DNA of 39,888 nucleotides, taken from Deltaproteobacteria bacterium. Its GTDB lineage: Bacteria > Desulfobacterota > JADFXK01. Positions 16,064 through 25,264 of this stretch are shown here, one piece after another. The first letter of the stretch is position 1. The number at the start of each line of letters is the position of its first letter. Under the pieces are notes generated by a model. That model was not told where the DNA came from. It made no database searches and saw only the letters and a program-made list of their open reading frames with translations. The position numbers and the translations under genes were made by a program. Location: the NCBI GenBank assembly GCA_015233055.1, contig JADFYN010000007.1, positions 574 through 40,461 of the forward strand, given 5' to 3'.

Positions 16064-17973
16064 TTGTAACTCCTTGTCGCCAGGTGGACGTTTTCAAAGG
16101 CCAACGGTTCCTTATGCAGCACAGGCTCCTTCCCTACCCCCTGGAATTCCCAGGCCGCCACGTAGCAATAGTTCTCGTCGTCTCGTTTGGCCTCGTGATC
16201 TTCGGTCTGGTAAGCCTCATTATAATGGCAGCCGCAAGATTCTTTCCGGTTCAGGGCATCATTCAGCATGAGTTCCCCGAATTCGAGAAAATCAGCCACC
16301 CGCCCGGCCCGCTCCAGGGTCTGGTTGAATTCGCCGGACGACCCGGTTACAGTTACGTTCTCCCAGAATTGTTGGCGAAGTTCCGGAATCATTTGCTTGG
16401 CCTTCAGCAAGCCGGCTTCGTTTCTGGCCATGCCGCAATATTCCCACAAAATCCGGCCTAGTTCCCGGTGAAAATCATCAACCGTCCGCTTCCCCTTGAT
16501 CGACAACAACTTAGTCACCTGGGTCGAAATTTCCTGAACCGCATCCTTAAAGGCAGGATGACTGTCTTTGACCTCGCCCAGCGGCATACCGGCCAGATAA
16601 CCACCGACAGTATAAGGAATAACGAAGTAACCGTCATTAAGCCCCTGCATCAAGGCGCTGGCCCCTAAGCGGTTGGCCCCATGGTCGGAAAAATTGGCCT
16701 CGCCCAGGACAAAAAGGCCCGGAATAGTAGACATAAGATTATAATCAACCCACAAGCCGCCCATAGCGTAATGGATAGCCGGGTAAATCATCATGGGCGT
16801 TTCATAGGGATTCTGACCGACTATCCGTTCATACATCTGGAACAGATTCCCGTATTTTTTATGGATGGTATCCCGGCCGTCCCGTTTGATGGCATCGGCG
16901 AAATCCAGGTAGACGGCCAGGCCGGTATCACTCACACCCATGCCCATATCACAGACATTCTTGGCGTTTCGGGAAGCCACATCGCGCGGCACCAGGTTCC
17001 CGAAGCTGGGATATCTCTCCTCCAGATAATAGAACCGCTCGGATTCCGGAATGCTGTCAGGAGACCTTTTGTCTCCTTTCTTTTTGGGCACCCAGACGCG
17101 GCCGTCGTTCCGAAGGCTTTCACTCATCAAAGTCAGTTTAGACTGGTAATCCCCATGCACCGGAATACAGGTGGGGTGGATTTGAGTAAAGCAGGGATTG
17201 GCGAACAACGCTCCTTTTTTGTGGACCCGCCAGGCTGCGGTGACGTTGGATCCCATGGCGTTGGTGGACAGGAAAAAGGCGTTTCCATAGCCTCCGGTAG
17301 CCATTACCACGGCATGGGCGGCATGGCATTCGATCTCCCCGGTGATCAGGTTACGGACCACGATCCCCCTGGCCCGGCCATCAACCATGACCAGATCAAG
17401 CATTTCCCGCCTCGGGAACATTTTGACTTTGCCATTGGCCACCTGCCGCATCATGGCACTGTAAGCACCCAGCAGCAACTGCTGACCGGTTTGCCCGCGA
17501 GCGTAAAAGGTTCGGGAAACCTGAGCGCCGCCAAAAGATCGATTAGCCAGCAAGCCGCCATAGTCTCGAGCAAAGGGGACTCCTTGAGCCACACACTGAT
17601 CGATAATATTGACGCTCAATTGGGCCAGTCGGTAGACATTGGCTTCCCTTGACCGGAAATCGCCTCCCTTGACCGTATCATAAAACAGGCGCCAGACGCT
17701 GTCCCCATCGTTGGTATAATTCTTGGCCGCGTTAATACCGCCCTGGGCGGCAATACTATGGGCCCGGCGAGGGCTGTCCTGGATACAGAAGGTTTTGACG
17801 TTGTAACCCAACTCGGCCAGGGAAGCCGAAGCCGAACCGCCGGCCAGGCCGGTGCCGACCACGATGATTTCATACTTTTTCTTGTTGGCCGGGTTGACCA
17901 GTTTTAATTCAAACCGGTGTTTATCCCACTTCTCTGGAAGCGGGCCGCCCGGAACTTTGGCATCAAGCTTCAT
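16060..17973 (-). CDS. sdhA: Succinate dehydrogenase/fumarate reductase flavoprotein subunit
   Basis: Catalytic subunit of 637 residues, the usual size for B-type SdhA/FrdA. The FAD-binding fingerprint [12 protein letters not shown] lies near residues 38-50, and His72 in AHSIAAQGG is the expected covalent FAD attachment site. The substrate-domain segments [12 protein letters not shown] and the conserved [15 protein letters not shown] near the second FAD contact are present. The C-terminus has CGCHYNEAY, as in B-type enzymes. A GAGG precedes the ATG. It lies 100 bases after sdhC and overlaps sdhB by four bases. Confidence 0.96.
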   Translation of the reverse strand: MKLDAKVPGGPLPEKWDKHRFELKLVNPANKKKYEIIVVGTGLAGGSASASLAELGYNVKTFCIQDSPRRAHSIAAQGGINAAKNYTNDGDSVWRLFYDTVKGGDFRSREANVYRLAQLSVNIIDQCVAQGVPFARDYGGLLANRSFGGAQVSRTFYARGQTGQQLLLGAYSAMMRQVANGKVKMFPRREMLDLVMVDGRARGIVVRNLITGEIECHAAHAVVMATGGYGNAFFLSTNAMGSNVTAAWRVHKKGALFANPCFTQIHPTCIPVHGDYQSKLTLMSESLRNDGRVWVPKKKGDKRSPDSIPESERFYYLEERYPSFGNLVPRDVASRNAKNVCDMGMGVSDTGLAVYLDFADAIKRDGRDTIHKKYGNLFQMYERIVGQNPYETPMMIYPAIHYAMGGLWVDYNLMSTIPGLFVLGEANFSDHGANRLGASALMQGLNDGYFVIPYTVGGYLAGMPLGEVKDSHPAFKDAVQEISTQVTKLLSIKGKRTVDDFHRELGRILWEYCGMARNEAGLLKAKQMIPELRQQFWENVTVTGSSGEFNQTLERAGRVADFLEFGELMLNDALNRKESCGCHYNEAYQTEDHEAKRDDENYCYVAAWEFQGVGKEPVLHKEPLAFENVHLATRSYK

Positions 17974-18073
17974 AATATGACCTCATGACACTGACATAGA
18001 AAGGCGCGCCTCGCGGCCGGACGTCCCCAACCCGCTGAAACTTTGAGGACGATGTCGATCTGCGGGTACGCGT

Positions 18074-18712
18074 TTACGACAATGAAAGATAAATGGGCAG
18101 GCACCCGAAGCCGAATCCGACCAGCAGGCTAAAAACCAATCCGACCTTCTTGATAACCGGCATGTACTTGGGATGGTTGGCACCGATTGTCTGGAACGCA
18201 CTCCAAAAACCGTGTTTGACGTGAAAGGCCGCCGCAATCATGGCGATGAGGTAAAAAATCACATAACCCGGACTGGTAAAGGTAGTATGGACCAAATAAT
18301 AGACGTCCTTGCCACCGCGGTCGGCAAAATGGAAGGTGATCAGATGGATAATGATGAACACCAGGAGAAAAAGACCGGTATACGGCATAATCGCCGAACT
18401 CAGGGTTCGGCCTCCGGCATTCTTTTTCACGGCGTACCCCACCGGCCTGGCCGTCAGGTTCCCTATAAACAACCAGATACCAAAACAAATGTGACAGACG
18501 GCTAAGACCAATAATCCCAATTCAGCCATCAAGATCAAGGCGCCCAATGAATGTAGGGATTCCGCATACGACACAAAAGCCTTCGGGCCTTTAAAAATGG
18601 TCAGGTTCCCAGCCAGATGGGAAACCAGGAAAAGACAGAAACTCAAACCGGTCACAGCCATAATCAGTTTTTTCCCCACGGAACAAGTGAGGGTGCGGAT
18701 AATCCAGTTCAT
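18074..18712 (-). CDS. sdhC: B-type dihaem cytochrome b subunit
   Basis: Membrane anchor of 212 residues with about five transmembrane helices (roughly 14-34, 57-82, 108-128, 148-165 and 188-209). His32 (SHLAGN), His74 (VCHICFG), His123 (IHLITFH) and His164 (FHVKHG) are spaced much as the four axial haem ligands of Wolinella FrdC, so two b haems are likely. It connects the complex to menaquinone. GGAGG precedes the ATG. As in other B-type operons, the single anchor gene precedes sdhA and sdhB. Confidence 0.92.
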   Translation of the reverse strand: MNWIIRTLTCSVGKKLIMAVTGLSFCLFLVSHLAGNLTIFKGPKAFVSYAESLHSLGALILMAELGLLVLAVCHICFGIWLFIGNLTARPVGYAVKKNAGGRTLSSAIMPYTGLFLLVFIIIHLITFHFADRGGKDVYYLVHTTFTSPGYVIFYLIAMIAAAFHVKHGFWSAFQTIGANHPKYMPVIKKVGLVFSLLVGFGFGCLPIYLSLS

Positions 18713-18759
18713 TTTGCCTCCGTGTGCAATCGCTTCATGATCTTACTTAAAAAAATGTC

Positions 18760-19335
18760 TTAGGCCTTTATTTCGTATATCTCCCGGCCGACTGCATAAA
18801 GATCCCGGCCACGGACGTCGTTAACCACCGTGGTCGGCATGTCTTTCACTTCCATCCGGCGGACGGCTTCAGGGCCCAGGTCTTCATAGGCAATGATCTC
18901 CACCTTCTTGATACATTTGGACAACAAAGCGCCCGCCCCACCAGTGGCGGTGAGATAGACGGCCTTATGTTTGACCATGGCCTCCCGGACCTCGTCAGCC
19001 CGTTTTCCTTTGCCCACCATGGCCTTAAGACCTTTGGCCAATAACCGGGGGGCATAAGCATCCATCCGGTATGCCGTGGTTGGGCCGGCCGCGCCGATTA
19101 CCCGGCCCGGTGACGCCGGAGACGGACCGACATAGTAAATCACCTGACCGGCTACGGCCATGGGCAACTCCTCGCCCCGGTCCAGCAGCTCCACCAAACG
19201 GCGATGGGCGGCATCCCGGCCGGTATAAATAATCCCGCTCAAGAAAACACGATCACCGATATTCAATTTGGCCACGTCGGCGTCGGTCAACGGTGTGGTC
19301 AGATAGTAGGTGACCGGTGTCAGCTCGGTACTCAA
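18760..19335 (-). CDS. Class I fumarate hydratase, beta subunit
   Basis: C-terminal-type subunit (191 residues) of the iron-sulfur fumarase/tartrate dehydratase family, which hydrates fumarate to malate. I chose the TTG at 19335 because it overlaps the alpha-subunit stop as TTGA and GGAGG lies six bases upstream; a longer frame from 19368 would run into the alpha gene. The family motifs GPTTAYRMD and KGKRADEVREAM are present. It forms a translationally coupled pair with the alpha subunit and is followed by sdhC after 47 bases, placing two successive steps of the same pathway in one operon. Confidence 0.9.
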   Translation of the reverse strand: MSTELTPVTYYLTTPLTDADVAKLNIGDRVFLSGIIYTGRDAAHRRLVELLDRGEELPMAVAGQVIYYVGPSPASPGRVIGAAGPTTAYRMDAYAPRLLAKGLKAMVGKGKRADEVREAMVKHKAVYLTATGGAGALLSKCIKKVEIIAYEDLGPEAVRRMEVKDMPTTVVNDVRGRDLYAVGREIYEIKA

Positions 19336-20171
19336 AATGTCACCTCCAAATGGCGGTTGGCGTGGCACTGGATGTTAACCGCGACCGGAAAACTGGCAAT
19401 GTGGCAAGGCATCATCTCCAGGTGGACGTCCAGCGCCGTAGTCCGGCCCCCCAGACCTTGCGGTCCCCAGCCCAGGTTGTTTATTTTTTCCAAGAGTTCT
19501 TCTTCTATGGCCGCCAATTCCGGGTCCGGGTGTCTTTCCCCGACCTGTCTTAACAAAGCCCGCTTGGCCAGAAGCGGAGCCACCTCAAAGTTACCGCCGA
19601 TGCCCACGCCCACGATCATGGGCGGGCAAGGATTGGGCCCCGCATCTTTGACCGTCTGGATGACCAGTTCTTTGGCCCCGGCCAATCCCTTAGATGGAGG
19701 GAGCATAGCCAAACGACTCATATTTTCACTGCCCCCGCCCTTGGGGACTACCCAGAGGTGAACCTTATCCCCCGGAACCAGCCGAAGATGAATAATGGCC
19801 GGCGTATTGTCTCCGATGTTCTTTCGAGTAAAAGGATGGCAGGTGGATTTGCGCAGGTAGCCTTCCTGGTAGCCATCCCTGACTCCGTCATTAATCGCCT
19901 GAGAGAGATCGCCCCCGGTCAGATGCACCTCCTGCCCCAGGTCGACAAAGATGACCGACAGCCCGGTATCCTGGCACATGGGGATGCCTTCTTCCCTGGC
20001 GATCCGGGCATTCTCGATCAATTGATCCAGGATATCCCGGCCGACGGGAGAGGTTTCTTTTTCCTTGTAGCGGACAAAGGCGTCCAGGGTGTCCTGCCCC
20101 AATTCTCGATTGGCTTTAATGGACAAGTCTTTGACCGCGTTACGAATGGCCGTAACAGATATTTCTTTCAT
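19332..20171 (-). CDS. Class I fumarate hydratase, alpha subunit
   Basis: N-terminal-type subunit (279 residues) of the oxygen-sensitive [4Fe-4S] fumarase. The conserved MCQDTGLSVIF (about residue 80) carries the first cluster cysteine, PNPCPPMIVGVGIGG carries the second, and CHANRH near the C-terminus lies in the third conserved region. The two-subunit form is usual in strict anaerobes and archaea, while E. coli FumA is the fused form. It is the first gene of the operon fumarase alpha, beta, sdhC, sdhA, sdhB. Its ribosome-binding site is weak (AGGTG), but a strong promoter lies about 110 bases upstream. Confidence 0.92.
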   Translation of the reverse strand: MKEISVTAIRNAVKDLSIKANRELGQDTLDAFVRYKEKETSPVGRDILDQLIENARIAREEGIPMCQDTGLSVIFVDLGQEVHLTGGDLSQAINDGVRDGYQEGYLRKSTCHPFTRKNIGDNTPAIIHLRLVPGDKVHLWVVPKGGGSENMSRLAMLPPSKGLAGAKELVIQTVKDAGPNPCPPMIVGVGIGGNFEVAPLLAKRALLRQVGERHPDPELAAIEEELLEKINNLGWGPQGLGGRTTALDVHLEMMPCHIASFPVAVNIQCHANRHLEVTF

Positions 20172-20279
20172 GAGTTAAATCCGCACCTGATCTATCGTAG
20201 AGGCTGGAAGGCCAAATTGTGGCGTTTTCAATTGTCGAGGACACGGAGGGTGGAGACTATATGAATTCAGTATGATTTT

Positions 20280-20308
20280 GTTATATGCCCCTGATACCTG
20301 ATTGTCAA
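20280..20308 (-). promoter_or_regulatory. Sigma70 promoter of the fumarase-sdh operon
   Basis: On the minus strand TTGACA (20308-20303), a 17-base spacer and TATAAC (20285-20280) match the consensus at 11 of 12 positions. Transcription would start about 100 bases before the fumarase alpha ATG. Apart from this, the 240-bp gap to the nitroreductase gene holds nothing clear. Confidence 0.75.
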
Positions 20309-20411
20309 TAGATTTTGTGTTTTTTTTGGCCTCCGCGCCTATCCGTCCCCACCGATCAAAATCGAAGATATCGAGGTCTCCCGGCCCTCTGAGATTCCTA
20401 ATACACTCAGG

Positions 20412-21077
20412 TTAGTCGATGGACCATCTGATACCCTTGTCGGCGGGTTCGCGGCTGGAGCGGAAACGATTGGCCGGCGCCTCGGCAGCCTCGTACCCCA
20501 AGGCCACCGCCATGACTATCCGGTGATCCTCAGGAATAGGCAGAAAGGCTCTGACCACCTCCGGATAACGGCATAATGCGGCCAAAATACAACTGCTGAC
20601 ACCCCGTGACTGGGCCAGGAGACAAATCGTCTGAAGTAACGCGCCACAATCCATGATTGAATAATGCCCCAGGTCCTGATGTATGCCCACATAGATGAAG
20701 ACCGGGGCGCCGAACCCCTGGAACATATTCACATAGTGAGCCTGCCTCTGATCTGCGTCATCTCTCGCCACGCCCATGGCCCCAAACAGATCTTTGGCCA
20801 CGTTCATATACCGCCGGGTGTGTTCCTCAGGCCAGGTCTCCGGCATTTTCAAATCCGGACACTTCGGCTCGTCACCCAGTAGCTTGGCCGCCAGCCCGGT
20901 TCGAATCTGATCGGCTGTTTTCCCGCCGGCCACATATATTTCCCACGGCTGGGTATTACCCCACGAGGGGGTCCATAGAGCAGTCTCCAAGATATCCTTC
21001 AGGACCGATACGGGAATCTGATCGGGCTTAAAACCACGAGTGCTTTTTCTCATTCCGACCGCGTCAAAAACATCCAT
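20412..21077 (-). CDS. Nitroreductase-family flavoprotein
   Basis: A 221-residue FMN-dependent oxidoreductase of the nitroreductase fold. The N-terminal RKSTRGFKPDQIP and TPSWGNTQPWEIYV match the FMN-phosphate-binding R-R/S-x-R and the PSxxNxQPW segment; the C-terminal GYEAAEAPANRFRSSR matches the family's GYP...R end. These enzymes reduce quinones, nitroaromatics or other pi-systems with NAD(P)H, and the natural substrate is unclear. GGGAGGGGG precedes the ATG. It follows the DUF6125-like gene by 12 bases, so the two are co-transcribed. Confidence 0.88.
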   Translation of the reverse strand: MDVFDAVGMRKSTRGFKPDQIPVSVLKDILETALWTPSWGNTQPWEIYVAGGKTADQIRTGLAAKLLGDEPKCPDLKMPETWPEEHTRRYMNVAKDLFGAMGVARDDADQRQAHYVNMFQGFGAPVFIYVGIHQDLGHYSIMDCGALLQTICLLAQSRGVSSCILAALCRYPEVVRAFLPIPEDHRIVMAVALGYEAAEAPANRFRSSREPADKGIRWSID

Positions 21078-21089
21078 AACCCCCTCCCT

Positions 21090-21839
21090 TCATTCTTCCT
21101 CCAGAAAAAAACGCCAGGCGCAAAACCATTCGGCCGGGTGATCATCGGGTGGGCAACCCAGGCACTCGGTTTTGATCCTGGGGTCGATGGACTCGGCAAA
21201 ACTCGGATATTCGGCCATTCCACCGGATTTACATGGGTAATCATCCAGCCCCTTCCGTTTCCTGGCCGCCTGAACCCGGCAATTATTCATCTGAAATACG
21301 AAGCTATTATCCGTCTCCTCGGATACCGATTGGTGGTTAATGGTGGCGTAAAGACGAAACTTTAAGGCCTCCTTTAATCCTTCCAGACCAGGCCGGTCCG
21401 GTAAGTCGAGAAATCGTTTGATAGACCAGGCTTCAAAGGGAGAGAAACGCGCCCAACAGGAATCGTTGCACCGTTTAGCGTCAAACATTCCTCTGGAAAA
21501 TTCCACGGCTTGAAACCAGATACCGTCGTTGGCCAGCCAGTTGGCTGCGACGCCTTCCTTCAGGGCCAGCAGAGTCTCTTCCGGCAGATCAAGCAAAGGC
21601 TGGGGCAGGCCGTCCTTCATTTCAAAGCCTAATATCTTAGCCATCCGGTTCATTTGGACTTGGAAGCTTCGGTCGTAAACTTCATTAAGAATGTCCATGG
21701 CCTTTTCCCGCCCTAATTGGCGCCAAAGCTCGGCCAACCACATGGCGTGATGGATCATGGTTCTTTGAAAAAAATCGATGATCAGCCGGGCAGTATCTTG
21801 CTGGCTCAAACCCTCGGGGAAGCTGATGTCTTGGGTCAT
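21090..21839 (-). CDS. DUF6125-like cysteine-rich protein
   Basis: A 249-residue cytosolic protein that I associate, with moderate confidence, with DUF6125 (related in fold to L-2-amino-thiazoline-4-carboxylate hydrolases and common in Desulfobacterota). The N-terminal half is helical. The C-terminal half has several conserved-looking cysteines: CNDSCW near residue 130, MNNCRVQ near 187, YPCKSGG near 202 and CLGCPPDDH...FCAW near 228-243, which could hold a metal or cluster. No signal peptide or transmembrane segment is seen. AAAGGA precedes the ATG. Its tight pairing with a nitroreductase suggests a redox task, but this is inference. Confidence 0.6.
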   Translation of the reverse strand: MTQDISFPEGLSQQDTARLIIDFFQRTMIHHAMWLAELWRQLGREKAMDILNEVYDRSFQVQMNRMAKILGFEMKDGLPQPLLDLPEETLLALKEGVAANWLANDGIWFQAVEFSRGMFDAKRCNDSCWARFSPFEAWSIKRFLDLPDRPGLEGLKEALKFRLYATINHQSVSEETDNSFVFQMNNCRVQAARKRKGLDDYPCKSGGMAEYPSFAESIDPRIKTECLGCPPDDHPAEWFCAWRFFLEEE

Positions 21840-21914
21840 CGTTTATCGTCCTTTCTTAAATCCAAGCCTCGGTCGGCCAAAGTTCAACACATGATGGCAT
21901 GCGGTTGATTCCGC

Positions 21915-23888
21915 TTAATCAAACAAGTAACTAACTTTAATATATAACTCCCGGTCACGACCGGGCACGAGGCTGCGGTAACCCCGGGTTTCATAAGAGG
22001 TGTTCAGTATATTATTCAGGTAAATTCCTGTCTTGAGATTCTTCATACCCAAAGATTCGGATGTTATGGCCAGGTCTCCTTTGAGATATGGGGCCAAGTC
22101 GTGATCATTGGATACGATATAGCTTGGGATATCTCGTCTGCCTACGTATAACCACCGGAGTTCTCCATTAAGGGGAGAAGTGAGACGGGCCTTTACTCCG
22201 AAATTGGCCAGACCTCCCGGAACGAGATTGACATTCTCCTCAATATAGTAATCCAGCGGCGTTCCAGTGCTCCACGGTGGATGGGCCTTTAGTCCGCCGT
22301 CATCGAGTAAAGAAATATTGGTGAACAACTCCACCTTTTTCCAGGGCCAATAATTTAAGGATAATTCCGTCCCCTTGACTGAAACGTTTTCCCGCACCAG
22401 GCTGTCGGGTGTTTCATGGAGCTGCTCGACGTCATAATAAAACGGGTTTATCCGGATGGAAAACACGTCTGTCTTGGTATAACCCAACTCCAGGTCAAAG
22501 CTTTCCAGCCTCTCCGGGGTAACATTGGTGTCATAGGAGTATACCGTCAGGGCCGGGGTCCGGAATGACCTCCCATAAAGCGCTTTAAAATGGAATCCGG
22601 CGCCGATTTGCCAGCTCAGGCCCAGCCTGGGATTGAACACCCCGTCAAATTTGCTGTGTTTGTCAAAACGAACTCCTCCGGTCAATTCGATATCTTTGAC
22701 GGGCTGATATTTATCCTGCATATAGATTGAAAAGAGATCTGAATCAAAGCCGGGATACAGACTGACACCGCGAAATACCGGAAAGTTGGGCAGGCTCAAA
22801 TCAAAGGTAGTGTCTGAACCTCTATTGTGCTTATAAGTCAAACCCAGGGAAGCAATATTCCGATCCAAACTAGTGATGTCCAGCCGCGCGTCCGTCCCGT
22901 ATTGAGAATTGTCCTGGTGCAGTAGATAGTAATCGGTTTGCTCCCGGTTCTCGAAATACTCCGCAAAACCTCGGACGGTCAATTGGGCCGGCCCTAAGTC
23001 ATTGGTGTACTGAGTTTGAAAGAAAGAAAACGGCGTCTGCCTGACTCCGCTATAAGCTATTGGAAAAAATATAATCCCGCGGTCGTTGAAATGATTCTCA
23101 ACTGAGGAAAACCGGCCTGACATCTCCAGATGATCTCCCAATTTCATCTTCATGTAAAACTCGCGAAAGACGTCGTCGGAATTACCTGTGGCTGTTTGGG
23201 GAAAGCCTTCGGTGGAATTATAACTCCCGGAAATAAACAAGTCGACGTTTTTCTCTTTATATCCCGAGGTCACACTGTTCAACCAGGTCGCTTGAGGCCC
23301 GGCCATGACACTCACCTCTGTGCCGTTCAGGTTGGCCCCATTTCTGGTGACCAGATTGATCACCCCGGAAAAGGCATTGGCACCCCAGAGGGCGGATCCG
23401 GGTCCTCGGACAATCTCGATCTTTTCGATGGTGGCCAAAGACAGGTCATAACCGCGGGGATAGTTCTTGGCGGACGTATCATTGGCCAACGGTACGCCGT
23501 CCATGATAACCAGAAATGAGTCAGGAATACCTCGGAGGTAAATCCGATTCTTTCTTTCGTCCTGTTCGACGAAAAAGCCGGGGACGCGCTCTAGAACCTC
23601 AGCCAATGTTTTTAGCCCTGATTGCTCGATCTCTTTACGTCCGATAACGGTCACCGCGGCGGGAGCCTTTTCGGTCGGTTCAAGGAAGCCTGAAGCAGCC
23701 GAGACCATATGAAGATGCTCCCCAATGAACATGACCTTGGTTTCACCTATCAGATCATCAATACCTTCAGTCCGGGAGCCCCCATTAGCCGTTCCCAGGC
23801 CGACTCCGATAAGGGCCATTCCCAATAGAATGATCACCGCATCCACACAGGCGGCCCTAATTAGAGTATCTGATCTCCGGAGGAACAT
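21915..23888 (-). CDS. TonB-dependent outer-membrane receptor
   Basis: A 657-residue TonB-dependent receptor. After an unusually long N-terminal region with a hydrophobic export signal (about residues 12-33), the plug domain begins near APAAVTVIGRKEIEQSG and contains YLRGIPDSFLVIMDGVPL and GPGSALWGANAFSGVINL, both standard plug motifs. The remainder has the alternating strand pattern of a 22-strand barrel and ends YIKVSYLFD. No clear TonB box was seen. Only 14 bases separate it from the upstream regulator gene, whose end supplies AAGGA, so it is the last gene of a four-gene operon with a binding protein, kinase and sigma54 activator. The plug is cobalamin/siderophore-receptor-like; the ligand is unknown. 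Confidence 0.92.
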   Translation of the reverse strand: MFLRRSDTLIRAACVDAVIILLGMALIGVGLGTANGGSRTEGIDDLIGETKVMFIGEHLHMVSAASGFLEPTEKAPAAVTVIGRKEIEQSGLKTLAEVLERVPGFFVEQDERKNRIYLRGIPDSFLVIMDGVPLANDTSAKNYPRGYDLSLATIEKIEIVRGPGSALWGANAFSGVINLVTRNGANLNGTEVSVMAGPQATWLNSVTSGYKEKNVDLFISGSYNSTEGFPQTATGNSDDVFREFYMKMKLGDHLEMSGRFSSVENHFNDRGIIFFPIAYSGVRQTPFSFFQTQYTNDLGPAQLTVRGFAEYFENREQTDYYLLHQDNSQYGTDARLDITSLDRNIASLGLTYKHNRGSDTTFDLSLPNFPVFRGVSLYPGFDSDLFSIYMQDKYQPVKDIELTGGVRFDKHSKFDGVFNPRLGLSWQIGAGFHFKALYGRSFRTPALTVYSYDTNVTPERLESFDLELGYTKTDVFSIRINPFYYDVEQLHETPDSLVRENVSVKGTELSLNYWPWKKVELFTNISLLDDGGLKAHPPWSTGTPLDYYIEENVNLVPGGLANFGVKARLTSPLNGELRWLYVGRRDIPSYIVSNDHDLAPYLKGDLAITSESLGMKNLKTGIYLNNILNTSYETRGYRSLVPGRDRELYIKVSYLFD

Positions 23889-23902
23889 GAGTTTTCTATT
23901 CC

Positions 23903-25264
23903 TTATTTTAGGTTCTTTAGTTTGATCCGAAATTTTCCCCGGCTCAAACCCAACAGCTCGGCCGCCCGGGATTGGTTGTACATGCTCATCTTTAAGGCCT
24001 GCTCGATCAATCGCCTCTCAATTGCCTCTATATCAAGCCCCTCAGGGGGAATGGTCATGGATTCCTCGGCCATCGCCGGGCGGCCGGGTTTAGATCGGTT
24101 TTGGATAAATGACAGCACCTTTTCGTCTATCCGTCCGTCTGAAGACAAAATCGCTGCCCGCTCAATGGCGTTTTCCAATTCTCTCACATTGCCGGGCCAG
24201 GTGTGGTTGGTCAAGATGCGGCGCGATTCATCAGTCAAATATCCCTTAGGTCGAGCCTTGTCTTGGGTAAACTTCTTAACAAAATATTCAGCCAGCGGCA
24301 CGATGTCCGCCGGTCGTTCCCGCAACGGGGGAATATTAATAGGAAACACATTTATCCTGTAGAATAGATCCTCTCGGAATTGCCCGGCCGCCACCATGTC
24401 GGTCAGGTTCCTGTTTGTTGCGCAGACAACCCGAACATCAGTCCGCCGCGCTTTGGCCCCACCCACCCGTTCAAATTCCTTTTCCTGAAGCACCCGCAAG
24501 ACCTTAGCCTGGGCATTGGCATCTAAGTCGCCAATCTCATCTAGAAAAATAGTCCCGCCCTGAGCCAACTCAAACTTACCCGGCTTAGTCTTGTCGGCCC
24601 CGGTAAAGGCCCCTTTCTCGTGGCCGAACAATTCACTCTCCACCAGGTTGGGGCTGATTGCAGCACAGTTTATGGCCAACAAGGGTCGATTGGCCCGGGG
24701 GCTGTTAAAATGGATGGCCTTGGCAATAAGTTCTTTGCCCACCCCGCTCTCACCCAGAATCAAGGCCGTGGTGTCGGCACTTCTGGAAACCAGGGCGGCT
24801 TGTTTAAGGATTTCCAGCATATTCTCTGACATAGCAATAATATTAGAAAAATCAGCCCCTTTGGCTAATTCGTCCTTCCATATCCGCCTTTCTTCCGCCA
24901 GCCTGGAAAAGGCCATGCCGCGCCGCACGGCCACCAACACTCTTTCCTCATCAAAGGGTTGGGTAATATAATCCAAGGCCCCGGCTTGCATCGCCGACAC
25001 GGCTGAACTAACCGAACCAAAGGCCGTGATCAACACCACCGGCAAATCAGCGTCCTTGGCTTTGATGGCCTTGAGCAGTTCCATGCCATCCATCACCGGC
25101 ATCTTGATATCGGTGACCACCAGGCCGATTTCACCCCGTTCCAGCTTTTGCAATGCCTCGTGGCCATGCTCTGCCGTGTCCACTTCAAACCCATCCCCTT
25201 CCAGGATGATCTTGAGAATATGCCGCATCTTCTTTTCATCTTCGACCACCAGTACTTTGCTCAT
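23903..25264 (-). CDS. NtrC-family sigma54-dependent response regulator
   Basis: A 453-residue enhancer-binding regulator. The receiver has ED near 8-9 and phospho-acceptor Asp52 (VTDIKMPVMDG). The usual invariant switch lysine before Pro is replaced by Gln102 (DYITQPF), which is odd. The AAA+ domain has Walker A GESGVGKE (171-178), an intact GAFTGA loop (218-223) and a following GGTIFLDEIGDL. A Fis-type helix-turn-helix (RAAELLGLSRGKFRIKLK) ends the protein. The start ATG overlaps the end of the kinase gene by four bases. It presumably controls the TonB receptor or a distant target; the operon's own visible promoter is sigma70-type. Confidence 0.93.
   Translation of the reverse strand: MSKVLVVEDEKKMRHILKIILEGDGFEVDTAEHGHEALQKLERGEIGLVVTDIKMPVMDGMELLKAIKAKDADLPVVLITAFGSVSSAVSAMQAGALDYITQPFDEERVLVAVRRGMAFSRLAEERRIWKDELAKGADFSNIIAMSENMLEILKQAALVSRSADTTALILGESGVGKELIAKAIHFNSPRANRPLLAINCAAISPNLVESELFGHEKGAFTGADKTKPGKFELAQGGTIFLDEIGDLDANAQAKVLRVLQEKEFERVGGAKARRTDVRVVCATNRNLTDMVAAGQFREDLFYRINVFPINIPPLRERPADIVPLAEYFVKKFTQDKARPKGYLTDESRRILTNHTWPGNVRELENAIERAAILSSDGRIDEKVLSFIQNRSKPGRPAMAEESMTIPPEGLDIEAIERRLIEQALKMSMYNQSRAAELLGLSRGKFRIKLKNLK

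Noticed and set aside
16681-17652. Long plus-strand open frame opposite sdhA
   Set aside because: It is the antisense shadow of a clearly conserved gene and has low-complexity, non-family composition.
20405-20414. ACTCAGGTTA, matching the right end of the MITE-like element
   Set aside because: Only ten bases match and no other part of the element is nearby; could be chance.
20895-20915. GGTTCGAATC, tRNA T-arm-like
   Set aside because: It lies within the nitroreductase coding sequence and no acceptor stem or anticodon arm can be built around it.
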